Both the position numbers and the translations under genes were made by a program. 16,761 nucleotides of DNA, taken from Phycisphaerales bacterium (GTDB lineage Bacteria > Planctomycetota > Phycisphaerae > SM23-33). Positions 6,942-13,024 of this stretch are shown here, one piece after another. The notes beneath the pieces are model-generated. The model did no database searches, was not told where the DNA came from, and saw nothing but the letters and a program-made list of their open reading frames with translations. The DNA lies in contig PMYM01000208.1 in NCBI GenBank assembly GCA_003171235.1, positions 1 through 16,761 of the forward strand, read 5' to 3'. Positions within the stretch are counted from its first letter, which is position 1. Every line of letters starts with the position of its first letter.

Positions 6942-7003
6942 TAGGACCAATAGTTGTTTTCGAATAGAGCGGTCCGGGGTTAGATGGTGAGACGGGACGC
7001 TTG

Positions 7004-7684
7004 CTACTTCACAACAACGTCCATGACCACGACGAAATCACGTTGGGGCAGTTGGACTGTTCTTCGTTTAGCGGAGACGAATCTTTCCTTTGGAATCGAA
7101 ACAAGGGTATCACACACGCCCCACGGCATCGGAGAGACAACCAAGTTGTACTCTCGTGTCCCATCAAGACCTGCGATATTGGTTGCAGCTTCCCTAGAAG
7201 CATACCCCAGCAAGGAAATCCGCCCTACGGAATCTTTGTGGACCTCAAAGTGGACGCTTGCGTAGATGTTTACTTGCCGCACCTCGGATTTTTCAAATTC
7301 TCCCGCTTGCAAGTCCGAAAGAGAGTAATTGAAAGGATATATCCAGAAGTACGTTCCGCTTGGCGCTTCACTTAAAACCTTGCCCGATTCCAACGGGTCT
7401 AGGCCACGAAGCCCAAGTTCCTTTCGCAATTCTCCCACCCTCTCAGTGTTGCCTGCAATACCAGTAGTCGGGTAGAACTTCATTGGTGCCAGGGTTGGGG
7501 GCGAGGCAAGTGTAGGTTGGTCATTCTGCCCTGAACCTTTCTGGAAGGCCCGGTCTGCTCTCTGAAGGCATGACCAGTTGGATGACGCGATAATTATCGC
7601 CCCTATTAGGCCGAGTGAGCCTGTGATGATTGCCGCCTTGACAACAGGATGTTTGCTCTCTGGAGCTGGGCTCGATTTCCTCAT
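7004..7684 (-). CDS. Hypothetical membrane-anchored protein, low-GC orphan
   Basis: A 226-residue protein that I do not recognise. Residues about 14-34 (VVKAAIITGSLGLIGAIIIA) form one transmembrane segment after a short basic N-terminus, so the rest is probably outside the cytoplasmic membrane. A Ser/Pro/Gln-rich linker (about 45-70) leads to a mixed alpha/beta region with no known motif. The C-terminus is strand-rich and ends DFVVVMDVVVK. The start is supported by GGGGAAG 5 nt upstream. A counted line (7081-7140) is 50 percent G+C, lower than the neighbours, which suggests recent acquisition. It is flanked on both sides by palindromic repeats. It has no obvious link to adjacent genes. Confidence 0.7.
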   Translation of the reverse strand: MRKSSPAPESKHPVVKAAIITGSLGLIGAIIIASSNWSCLQRADRAFQKGSGQNDQPTLASPPTLAPMKFYPTTGIAGNTERVGELRKELGLRGLDPLESGKVLSEAPSGTYFWIYPFNYSLSDLQAGEFEKSEVRQVNIYASVHFEVHKDSVGRISLLGYASREAATNIAGLDGTREYNLVVSPMPWGVCDTLVSIPKERFVSAKRRTVQLPQRDFVVVMDVVVK

Positions 7685-7788
7685 CCAAACTTCCCCAGAT
7701 GAATTTTCGCTGATGATCGCCGCCAGTAGTAACTATGAGTTTATCCCATTATGAAGCTTCGACAAGCCAATTCTCGGCGGGCGGGTGG

Positions 7789-7818
7789 CATGGTCACGCT
7801 TCTTTTCGCGTGACCATG
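7789..7818. repeat. Perfect 11-bp hairpin
   Basis: CATGGTCACGC (7789-7799) pairs with GCGTGACCATG (7808-7818) around an 8-nt pyrimidine loop. No partner copy was found in the window. Confidence 0.55.
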
Positions 7819-7898
7819 TGTAGCCTTCCAATGGAGAGAAGGTCATACCTTGCTGGGCATGCGTCAGGGTTGCCGCAGGTCTTTCATGGCCGCCGCAG

Positions 7899-7951
7899 CC
7901 TACTTCGCCAAGGCTTCGTAGCCCATGACCTACTTCGCCAAGGCTTCGTAG
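7899..7951. repeat. Direct repeat, two 23-bp units
   Basis: The unit CCTACTTCGCCAAGGCTTCG plus TAG occurs at 7899-7921 and 7929-7951, separated by 7 nt. In the second copy the ends CCTAC and GTAGG are complementary, so the units can also form imperfect hairpins. Confidence 0.65.
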
Positions 7952-8001
7952 GTCAGGAACAACGCGGCCGCCATGCCACCAGATTTGGGCGGCCCAGGCA
8001 C

Positions 8002-8042
8002 GGCACGCCGATTCCTCACCTTCGACGCCGAATCAGCCTGCC
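8002..8042. repeat. Palindromic repeat family B, copy 2 (degenerate)
   Basis: GGCACGC-C-GATTC (8002-8014) faces GAATC-A-GCCTGCC (8030-8042) with a 15-nt loop. The layout is the same as at 3877-3917, with one arm mismatch. Confidence 0.5.
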
Positions 8043-8050
8043 CTGCCTTC

Positions 8051-8130
8051 GTGCCACCCCGAGGGGAGCTTGGGGGTGCGACAAAAAAGACACCCCCAAG
8101 CGGCGATTTCGCTCCGCTTGAGGGTGGCAC
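8051..8130. repeat. Nested palindrome with perfect 11-bp and 9-bp stems
   Basis: The outer arms GTGCCACCC (8051-8059) and GGGTGGCAC (8122-8130) enclose GCTTGGGGGTG (8068-8078) pairing with CACCCCCAAGC (8091-8101). The right part GCTTGAGGGTGGCAC (8116-8130) is identical to 13082-13096, so this is a dispersed family (D). Confidence 0.65.
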
Positions 8131-8163
8131 GGTTACGACCTGTTGACGGACGGACCGGATTGC

Positions 8164-8187
8164 GCGAGCAACCCGGCAGTTGCTCGC
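8164..8187. repeat. Palindromic repeat family A, copy 2 (loop CCCGGCAG)
   Basis: The perfect 8-bp arms GCGAGCAA/TTGCTCGC surround the same CCCGGCAG loop as 253-276. It ends 14 nt before family C copy 2. Confidence 0.65.
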
Positions 8188-8201
8188 CCGACGGCCTGAT
8201 G

Positions 8202-8234
8202 CATGCCCTTCCGCACAAAACGCGTAAGGGCATG
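8202..8234. repeat. Palindromic repeat family C, copy 2
   Basis: The arms CATGCCCTT (8202-8210) and AAGGGCATG (8226-8234) are followed by GGCACCC as in copy 1 (5170-5202). It lies 13 nt beyond the stop of the minus-strand dehydrogenase gene and may act as its 3' hairpin. Confidence 0.7.
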
Positions 8235-8247
8235 GCACCCAGCGCAG

Positions 8248-9222
8248 TTAGTACTTGATGATCACGCCCATGTACTCTTCGGGGTTGTCGCGCAGGTTGG
8301 GGTAGATGGTCAGGGCCTGCTGCTGGTTGATGCGGTGGGTGATCATCGGGCGGACCTTGATCTTCTCTGTGTGCAGCCACTTCCACAGCAGCGGCACGTC
8401 GGCGGCCATTTGGGCGGCGTCGTAGTGTGCGCCGTGGGCGCCGATGAGGATGGTGCCCTTGGCGTGGATGTCGAAGTAGGGGTCGAACTCCTGCACCTTG
8501 CGCGGGCTGCCCAGGAGGACCACGCGGCCGCGGCGGGCGACGACCTTGAGGGCCTCGGTGATGGTGGAGGCCAGGCCGATGGCCTCGACCACCAGTTCGG
8601 GGGCCGGGGTCTTGGTTTCAGCGAACAGCTCGGCCAGGGTCTTATTGGTGGTGTTGAAGATGGTGGTGATGCCGCAGGCCTTGGCCTTGGCGATGCGGCC
8701 CTTGGACTGCTCGGCGGCGATGACATCCATCGCCCCGCACTGGTTGTACAACTGGGCGGCGAAGTTGCCGACGATGCCCTGGCCGATGACCAGCACGCGC
8801 TCGCCCACCTTCAGGGGCGCCAGGCGGATAGTCGTCATGGAGATCTGCAGCATGCGGAGGAAGGGGGCGATTTCCACGTCCATTTCCTTGGGCACCAGGG
8901 TAACTTCAGCCACGGTGGGCGTGGCGTAGGTGGCGTGGGGGCCCCAGTGCATGACCCGGTCGCCCTTCTTGAGGTTGCCGGCGTCGGCCTGCACCTCGCC
9001 GATGGCGGCGTAGCCGGGGCGGAAGGGATACTTGGCCCACTTGTTCTCCGGGACCGGCAGGGCGCGGTGGGTGCCGCAGAACAAGGCCAACTCGGTGCCG
9101 GGGCTGACCAGGGAGACGACGTTCTTGAGCAGCACGCGGCCGGCTTCGAGCTGGTCGGGAATGTCGAAGGTTTCCATCTCGCACTTGTTCGCTTCCGGGA
9201 AGACCAGGCGTTGGGCTTTCAT
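8248..9222 (-). CDS. Medium-chain (zinc-type) alcohol dehydrogenase family protein
   Basis: The 324-residue product is an MDR-family NAD(P)-dependent oxidoreductase. The N-terminal GroES-like domain has SLVSPGTEL (37-45), FRPGYAAIGEV (67-77) and LKKGDRVM (84-91). The Rossmann domain shows VIGQGIVG (145-152). The SPGTE signature is typical of the BchC/TM0436-like branch. The four-cysteine structural zinc cluster of classical alcohol dehydrogenases is absent and the usual catalytic cysteine is not in its normal place, so metal dependence is unclear. A polyol or sugar-derived substrate is possible, not shown. The start has GGAG 6 nt upstream. The gene is transcribed away from the SDR and lactonase pair, with 299 nt between them; shared control is possible. 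Confidence 0.88.
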   Translation of the reverse strand: MKAQRLVFPEANKCEMETFDIPDQLEAGRVLLKNVVSLVSPGTELALFCGTHRALPVPENKWAKYPFRPGYAAIGEVQADAGNLKKGDRVMHWGPHATYATPTVAEVTLVPKEMDVEIAPFLRMLQISMTTIRLAPLKVGERVLVIGQGIVGNFAAQLYNQCGAMDVIAAEQSKGRIAKAKACGITTIFNTTNKTLAELFAETKTPAPELVVEAIGLASTITEALKVVARRGRVVLLGSPRKVQEFDPYFDIHAKGTILIGAHGAHYDAAQMAADVPLLWKWLHTEKIKVRPMITHRINQQQALTIYPNLRDNPEEYMGVIIKY

Positions 9223-9373
9223 GGCTATCTCCGGGCGGCGCTGTGCCGCCAGTAGTGAAATCGGACCTGCCGGGTGGATTGGCCTCCAGCCGGCTGACGC
9301 GTAAGTGAAGAATTCTACAACCGCCCGACAAGGCCCGTCAATGAATCAATCCGGGCGGAGTGCGTAGCGTAGG

Positions 9374-9407
9374 GCACGCTGATTTCGCGTCCGCGAAATC
9401 TGCGTGC
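9374..9407. repeat. Palindromic repeat family B, copy 3
   Basis: GCACGC-T-GATTTCGCG (9374-9389) pairs with CGCGAAATC-T-GCGTGC (9392-9407), keeping the single central mismatch (T/T here, A/A in copy 1). The inner arm sequence differs from copy 1, yet pairing is kept. It lies between the divergent dehydrogenase and SDR genes. Confidence 0.6.
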
Positions 9408-9521
9408 AGTCCCTCTTCTTCGTTTTGCGTTGTTCGCGAATGATCCTTTCCTCTGCGTACTCGGCACTCATGACCTTTTTTCCTCTTGCCGTGGTTGGCG
9501 GCAACGCATGAAAATGCCGCC

Positions 9522-10256
9522 ATGCGCGGACTAAAAGGCAAGATCGCCATTGTCACCGGCGGGCTGGGCGGGCTGGGATATGCGACGGCCCGGCGCCTGG
9601 CCGAGGAAGGCTGCAAGGTCGCCATTTTCGACCTGCCCCGGGACGGCCGTGACATGGCCGCCGCCATCGGCTGCGCGTACTACCGGGTGGACATCCGCAG
9701 CCCCGGCCAGGTCAAAAGGGCCTGCGGGGCGGTCAAGTCGCGCCTGGGCCCGGTGGACGTGCTGGTCAACTGCGCGGCCATCTTCGTGTGCAAGAGCTAC
9801 GACGCCACGCCGCAGGATTGGCACAAGATCCTGGAGGTGAACGTCATCGGCACTTCGCTGGTGACCAAGTACGCGGTCGGGCAGATGAAGCCGCGCCGCC
9901 GGGGCAGCATCATCAACTTTTCCTCCATCAGCGGCTTCGTCGGCCAGCCGGAGTTCGCCACCTACAACTCGACAAAGTTCGCCATCCGCGGCCTGACCAA
10001 GTGCTGGGCCCAGGACCTGGGGCCATACAACATCCGGGTCAACTGCATCTGCCCGGCATACATACAGACCAGGCCTGCCGGAAAACTCAGCAAGAAACGC
10101 CTGGAGGACCTGCGCCGAATCGAGGCGCGGCACCTGCTCAACCGCAAAGGCCGGCCGGAGGAAGTGGCCGGGGCCGTCGCCTTCCTGGCCAGCGAAGATT
10201 CCACCTTCATCACCGGCAGCGACCTGCTGGTGGACGGCGGCTACCTGGCCAAATGA
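9522..10256 (+). CDS. Short-chain dehydrogenase/reductase (SDR family)
   Basis: The 244-residue classical SDR is an NAD(P)-dependent oxidoreductase of hydroxy or keto groups. It has the cofactor motif TGGLGGLG (12-19), an Asp37 after strand 2 that favours NAD, NCAA (83-86) in place of NNAG, and the catalytic set Ser135, Tyr148 and Lys152 (YNSTK). The C-terminus GSDLLVDGGY is typical. The ATG at 9522 is preferred because it starts just before the first beta strand; an upstream TTG at 9486 would add 12 residues with no family support. No clear Shine-Dalgarno precedes 9522. The lactonase-like gene begins 22 nt after the stop, so the two are likely co-transcribed. A role in oxidising a sugar or hydroxyacid to a lactone is inference. 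Confidence 0.92.
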   Translation: MRGLKGKIAIVTGGLGGLGYATARRLAEEGCKVAIFDLPRDGRDMAAAIGCAYYRVDIRSPGQVKRACGAVKSRLGPVDVLVNCAAIFVCKSYDATPQDWHKILEVNVIGTSLVTKYAVGQMKPRRRGSIINFSSISGFVGQPEFATYNSTKFAIRGLTKCWAQDLGPYNIRVNCICPAYIQTRPAGKLSKKRLEDLRRIEARHLLNRKGRPEEVAGAVAFLASEDSTFITGSDLLVDGGYLAK

Positions 10257-10278
10257 GCTACGCCCAAGGAAACCGGCC

Positions 10279-11181
10279 ATGGCGGTAATGTCCAATCCGC
10301 CCGATCCGAATTTCCGCAAGCCCGCCCTGGTCTGCGCGGAGGGGGCGTGGGACTGCCACATACACCTGTTTGGCCCCAAGCCCGCCTACGGCCTGGTCAG
10401 CGACGCCGCCTACGACACCCCCGACGCCCTGCCCCAGACCTACATCGCCTTGCAGAAGGCACTGGGCCTGGAGCACGCCGTTATCGTGCAGACCATGGTC
10501 CAGGGCCACGACCACAGTCGCCTGCTGGATGCGCTGCGACAGCACCCTGGGCGATTCCGGGGCATCGCTGTGCCGGCCGGCGACGTCTCCGACGCCCAGC
10601 TTGAGGAAATGGACCGGCTGGGGGTTCGCGGCATTCGGGTGGTGGTTTCGACCGGACTGGCGGGGGTGGGGGCGCCAGCCGACGCCGGTCTTGACCGGCG
10701 GCTTATCGCCCGTGTGAGCGAACTTGGCTGGCACGTGCAGGTGGTGGCCGGCGGGGAGCATCTTCTCCAACTTAAGGATCTGCTGCCGGCCTTGCCGACC
10801 GAAGTGGTGATCGACCACGCCGGGCTGCCCCGGGTGGAGCTGGGCGTAAACCATCCGCATTTCCAGGTGGTGCTGGAACTGCTGGATACCGGCCGGTGCT
10901 GGGTGAAGCTCTCGGCCCCCATGCGGTTCTCGGCCCGGCGCCGCCTGCCATACGACGACACGCTGCCGTTCTATCGCGAACTGGTCCGGCGCGCGCCCGA
11001 GCGGCTGGTCTGGGGCAGCGATTGGCCGCACGTTGCTTACACCGAGGGCGTCATGCCCAACGACGCCGACCTGCTGGACCTGCTTTTGGACTGGGCGCCC
11101 GACGCCGCCCTGCGCCGTCGCATCCTGGTGGAAAACCCCAGCCGGCTCTATGGCCGGTTCAAAGAAAGCTCTAAACTCTAA
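10279..11181 (+). CDS. Amidohydrolase 2 family TIM-barrel hydrolase (LigI / galactarolactone isomerase-like)
   Basis: The 300-residue product belongs to the amidohydrolase superfamily, COG3618/PF04909. WDCHIHLFGP (24-33) carries the HxH pair His27/His29, IDHAG (178-182) a conserved His180, WVKLSAP (208-214) the barrel strand, and WGSDWPH (245-251) the catalytic Asp248 and His251. This pattern matches 2-pyrone-4,6-dicarboxylate lactonase (LigI) and D-galactarolactone isomerase. Substrate choice between aromatic-derived and sugar-derived lactones is open. AAGGA lies 8 nt before the start. It follows the SDR gene by 22 nt and ends 168 nt before a terminator, fitting a two-gene operon. Confidence 0.9.
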   Translation: MAVMSNPPDPNFRKPALVCAEGAWDCHIHLFGPKPAYGLVSDAAYDTPDALPQTYIALQKALGLEHAVIVQTMVQGHDHSRLLDALRQHPGRFRGIAVPAGDVSDAQLEEMDRLGVRGIRVVVSTGLAGVGAPADAGLDRRLIARVSELGWHVQVVAGGEHLLQLKDLLPALPTEVVIDHAGLPRVELGVNHPHFQVVLELLDTGRCWVKLSAPMRFSARRRLPYDDTLPFYRELVRRAPERLVWGSDWPHVAYTEGVMPNDADLLDLLLDWAPDAALRRRILVENPSRLYGRFKESSKL

Positions 11182-11217
11182 GTGATGGCCAGGCCCGAAG
11201 GGCCGGTAAGAATTTAG

Positions 11218-11265
11218 CCGGGGGTGGAGCGGCCTGAGCGAAGTCGAAGGCCGCGGAACCCCCGG
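11218..11265. repeat. Palindromic repeat family E, long form
   Basis: The outer arms CCGGGGGT (11218-11225) and ACCCCCGG (11258-11265) enclose GGAGC and an inner GGCCT/AGGCC hairpin. The form at 6738-6766 has the same TAGC lead-in and the GGAGC and GGA boxes but lacks the inner hairpin. A third copy, on the other strand, is at 11477-11525. Confidence 0.65.
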
Positions 11266-11349
11266 TAGCGGCGCCTCACAAACCAAAGGCAGTGGCGTGA
11301 CCGACAGGCGGATGTTTTTTCGCCTGCCGATGGCGTGATCGAAAGTAGT

Positions 11350-11379
11350 CCCCGGCGTCAACCGGGGTTCTTTCTTTTT
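11350..11379 (+). terminator. Rho-independent terminator after the SDR/lactonase operon
   Basis: CCCCGG (11350-11355) pairs with CCGGGG (11362-11367) around a 6-nt loop, followed by TTCTTTCTTTTT. It is the first good terminator on the plus strand after the lactonase stop at 11181. Confidence 0.65.
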
Positions 11380-11476
11380 AGAGTCCGGTGTTTCTTTCAG
11401 GCTTGTCGTATCATCGCGAGCAAGGTTCATTCCGCACGCGAATCCAGCCATCGCTCTGTCAGTGCCGGCCGCTTTT

Positions 11477-11525
11477 CCGGGGGCTGCGCGGCCCTCGACT
11501 TCGTCTCGGGCCGCTTCGCCCCCGG
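11477..11525. repeat. Palindromic repeat family E, long form, opposite strand
   Basis: The outer arms CCGGGGGC (11477-11484) and GCCCCCGG (11518-11525) enclose an inner CGGCCC/GGGCCG stem. Read on the minus strand it aligns with 11218-11265 along its whole length, with paired changes in both stems. A GTCCC/GGGAC hairpin follows at 11538-11550, as one does at 6887-6899. Confidence 0.65.
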
Positions 11526-11746
11526 CTACCGTCTCCCGTCCCTTCGGGACTTTGCCTTTCTCCTTCAAGAGCGTTTCAGCAATGTCAGGGGCCTTGGCTT
11601 TACGGGGAAGAACGTGATTTCAGAATTCCCCGGCGTTTAGCGAATTGCGAGATGCCCGTGAAGAATAAACATGCGAGTTGTTCCAAGATTCTTCCATAAC
11701 GAGGGCAATGCGGGCATCGCGTGCTCTTTCCTTAAGCGTCCTGACT

Positions 11747-11848
11747 TAAATCCTAAACAAACAAAAAAGCACCAAGCACCAAAAGAAAACGCCCATCCCT
11801 CGGGACATTGCTTTTGAGATTGGTGCTTGGGTCATTGTTTAGGATTTA
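11747..11848. repeat. A+T-rich long inverted repeat
   Basis: The 14-nt arms TAAATCCTAAACAA (11747-11760) and its exact complement (11835-11848) enclose CCAAGCACCA (11772-11781), which pairs with TGGTGCTTGG (11821-11830). The base composition is strikingly different from its surroundings. A further ATTTAGGATTT word lies at about 11886-11896. Confidence 0.65.
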
Positions 11849-11928
11849 GAGTTTTTACTTCGATGCTTGGTTTCTCAGAAGCCACGATTTAGGATTTGCC
11901 ACTCTCTCTTTGCGCGGATTGAAAGACC

Positions 11929-12876
11929 ATGAACCAGATCAAGAATGTGGCGGTGATAGGCGCCGGAACCATGGGCCACTCGCTGGCCCTGCTGTTTGTC
12001 CAGCACGGCTTTAACGTCTGGCTGAATGACGTCAGCGACCAGGCGCTGGCCAAGGCCAAGGGCCTCATTGCCTCGGGCCTGGAAACCCTGGTGGAGCTGG
12101 AGCTGCTGCCTGCCGGGCAGGACAAGGCCGCCCTGGCCCGGCTGAAAACCACCTCTTCGCTGGAAGAGGCGGCCGGGTCGGCCGACCTGGTGGTCGAGGC
12201 CATTGTCGAGGACAAGTCCGCCAAGCAATCGCTTTTCAGTGCGCTGGATAAGATCTGCCCCGCCCATACGATCCTGGCCAGCAACACCTCCTTCCTGGAC
12301 ATCTTCAAGTTCATGCAGACCGACCGGCCGGACAAGGTCGTCATCACCCACTGGTTTCACCCGCCGCACATCATCCCCCTGGTGGAGGTCGTCCGCGGTC
12401 CGCAGACCAGCCAGCAGACCGTCGATTGCATCAAGGGCCTGCTGGAGGGCATGGGCAAGAAGCCCATCGTCATTACCAAGTTCCTGCCGGGCTTCATCGT
12501 CAACCGCCTGCAGAGCGCCCTGCGCAACGAGGCCCTGCACCTTTTGGACAACGGCTATTGCACGCCCGAGGAGATTGACGTCGCCACCAAGGCGAGCTTT
12601 GGCCTGCGGACGCCCATCACCGGCGTGGTGGGGCGAATGGACTTCGCCGGCCTGGACGTGACCCAGCGGGTGCTCAAGAGCCCGGATTTCGAACTTGCCC
12701 CGCAGATGAGGAAATCCAAAACGCTGGACGAGCTGGTGGCCAAGGGCCGACTGGGCGTCAAGAACGGCCGGGGCTACTACGACTACGGCGGCCAATCTCC
12801 CCACCAGATCATGCGCGAGCGGGACACCAAGCTGGTCAAGCTCATGAAGTTCCTCAGGGATTTGGGCGAGCTGTAG
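11929..12876 (+). CDS. 3-hydroxyacyl-CoA dehydrogenase family protein
   Basis: The 315-residue product should oxidise a 3-hydroxy group with NAD. The nucleotide loop VIGAGTMG (9-16) is followed by Asp35 at the end of strand 2, which favours NAD. SNTS (118-121), His141 in HWFHPPHIIPLVEVV and Glu153 form the catalytic dyad with the 12-residue spacing of human HADH, and Asn192 sits in PGFIVNRL (187-194). The C-terminal helical domain is present and ends with the usual GYYDY segment. HxxHPPxxxPLVEV, instead of the common HFFNPVP, resembles the carnitine dehydrogenase, lambda-crystallin and L-gulonate dehydrogenase side of the family, so a CoA substrate is not certain. The ribosome site is weak (GAAAG). 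No thiolase or enoyl-CoA hydratase lies nearby. Confidence 0.9.
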   Translation: MNQIKNVAVIGAGTMGHSLALLFVQHGFNVWLNDVSDQALAKAKGLIASGLETLVELELLPAGQDKAALARLKTTSSLEEAAGSADLVVEAIVEDKSAKQSLFSALDKICPAHTILASNTSFLDIFKFMQTDRPDKVVITHWFHPPHIIPLVEVVRGPQTSQQTVDCIKGLLEGMGKKPIVITKFLPGFIVNRLQSALRNEALHLLDNGYCTPEEIDVATKASFGLRTPITGVVGRMDFAGLDVTQRVLKSPDFELAPQMRKSKTLDELVAKGRLGVKNGRGYYDYGGQSPHQIMRERDTKLVKLMKFLRDLGEL

Positions 12877-12880
12877 GGCC

Positions 12881-12908
12881 AGTGCGGAGTGCGAAGTGCG
12901 GAGTTCGG
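12881..12908. repeat. Tandem repeat, four 7-bp units
   Basis: The units AGTGCGG, AGTGCGA, AGTGCGG and AGTTCGG follow one another directly, starting 4 nt after the stop of the dehydrogenase gene. Confidence 0.7.
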
Positions 12909-12955
12909 AGCAAAGACTAGCCACGAACTTCGCGAACAACGCGAGGGCCGCTTTT

Positions 12956-12994
12956 AGCCCCCGACGTAAGTCGGGGGTTTCTTCTTTCTTCTTC
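12956..12994 (+). terminator. Terminator of the 3-hydroxyacyl-CoA dehydrogenase gene
   Basis: CCCCCGAC (12958-12965) pairs with GTCGGGGG (12970-12977) around GTAA. A T-rich run (TTTCTTCTTTCTTC) follows. It is the left half of a mirrored pair with 13025-13059. Confidence 0.75.
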
Positions 12995-13024
12995 TTTTCT
13001 TCCTTCGCCTAAGCAAAGAGGAAA

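Larger units (their letters stand above)
6562..7003. other. 442-bp intergenic region dominated by a composite palindromic element
   Basis: No credible gene is seen. Positions 6712-6941 hold five successive hairpins, listed separately. The ends (6588-6700 and 6942-7003) show no clear structure apart from the small palindrome near the LarA gene. Confidence 0.5.
7685..8247. other. 563-bp repeat island without a credible gene
   Basis: At least seven palindromes or repeats are packed here: 7789-7818, 7899-7951 (direct repeat), 8002-8042, 8051-8130 (two nested stems), 8164-8187 and 8202-8234. A plus-strand open frame (7735-8121) runs through them and is built from repeat sequence, so I do not call it a gene. 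Confidence 0.6.
11182..11928. other. 747-bp intergenic region with repeats and a terminator
   Basis: I see no credible gene. The region contains two copies of a hairpin family (11218-11265, 11477-11525), a terminator (11350-11379), a GTCCC/GGGAC hairpin (11538-11550) and an A+T-rich long inverted repeat (11747-11848). An open frame at 11335-11640 consists largely of repeat sequence and is not called. Confidence 0.55.

Noticed and set aside
7899..7951. CRISPR array
   Set aside because: Only two direct repeats with a 7-nt gap; no regular spacers and no cas genes.
7735..8121. 128-codon plus-strand open frame
   Set aside because: Built almost wholly from palindromic and direct repeats; no domain or convincing ribosome site.
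8203..9255. 350-codon plus-strand open frame
   Set aside because: Antisense to the MDR dehydrogenase and begins inside the family C repeat.
9486..9521. Upstream TTG start for the SDR gene
   Set aside because: It would add 12 residues not typical of SDR proteins; the ATG at 9522 sits at the usual distance from the first strand.
10258..11568. 436-codon minus-strand open frame
   Set aside because: Antisense to the well-supported lactonase and runs into repeat sequence.
11335..11640. 101-codon plus-strand open frame
   Set aside because: Spans a terminator and a family E repeat; better explained as non-coding repeat DNA.
11875..12939. 354-codon minus-strand open frame
   Set aside because: Antisense to the 3-hydroxyacyl-CoA dehydrogenase; composition typical of a shadow frame.
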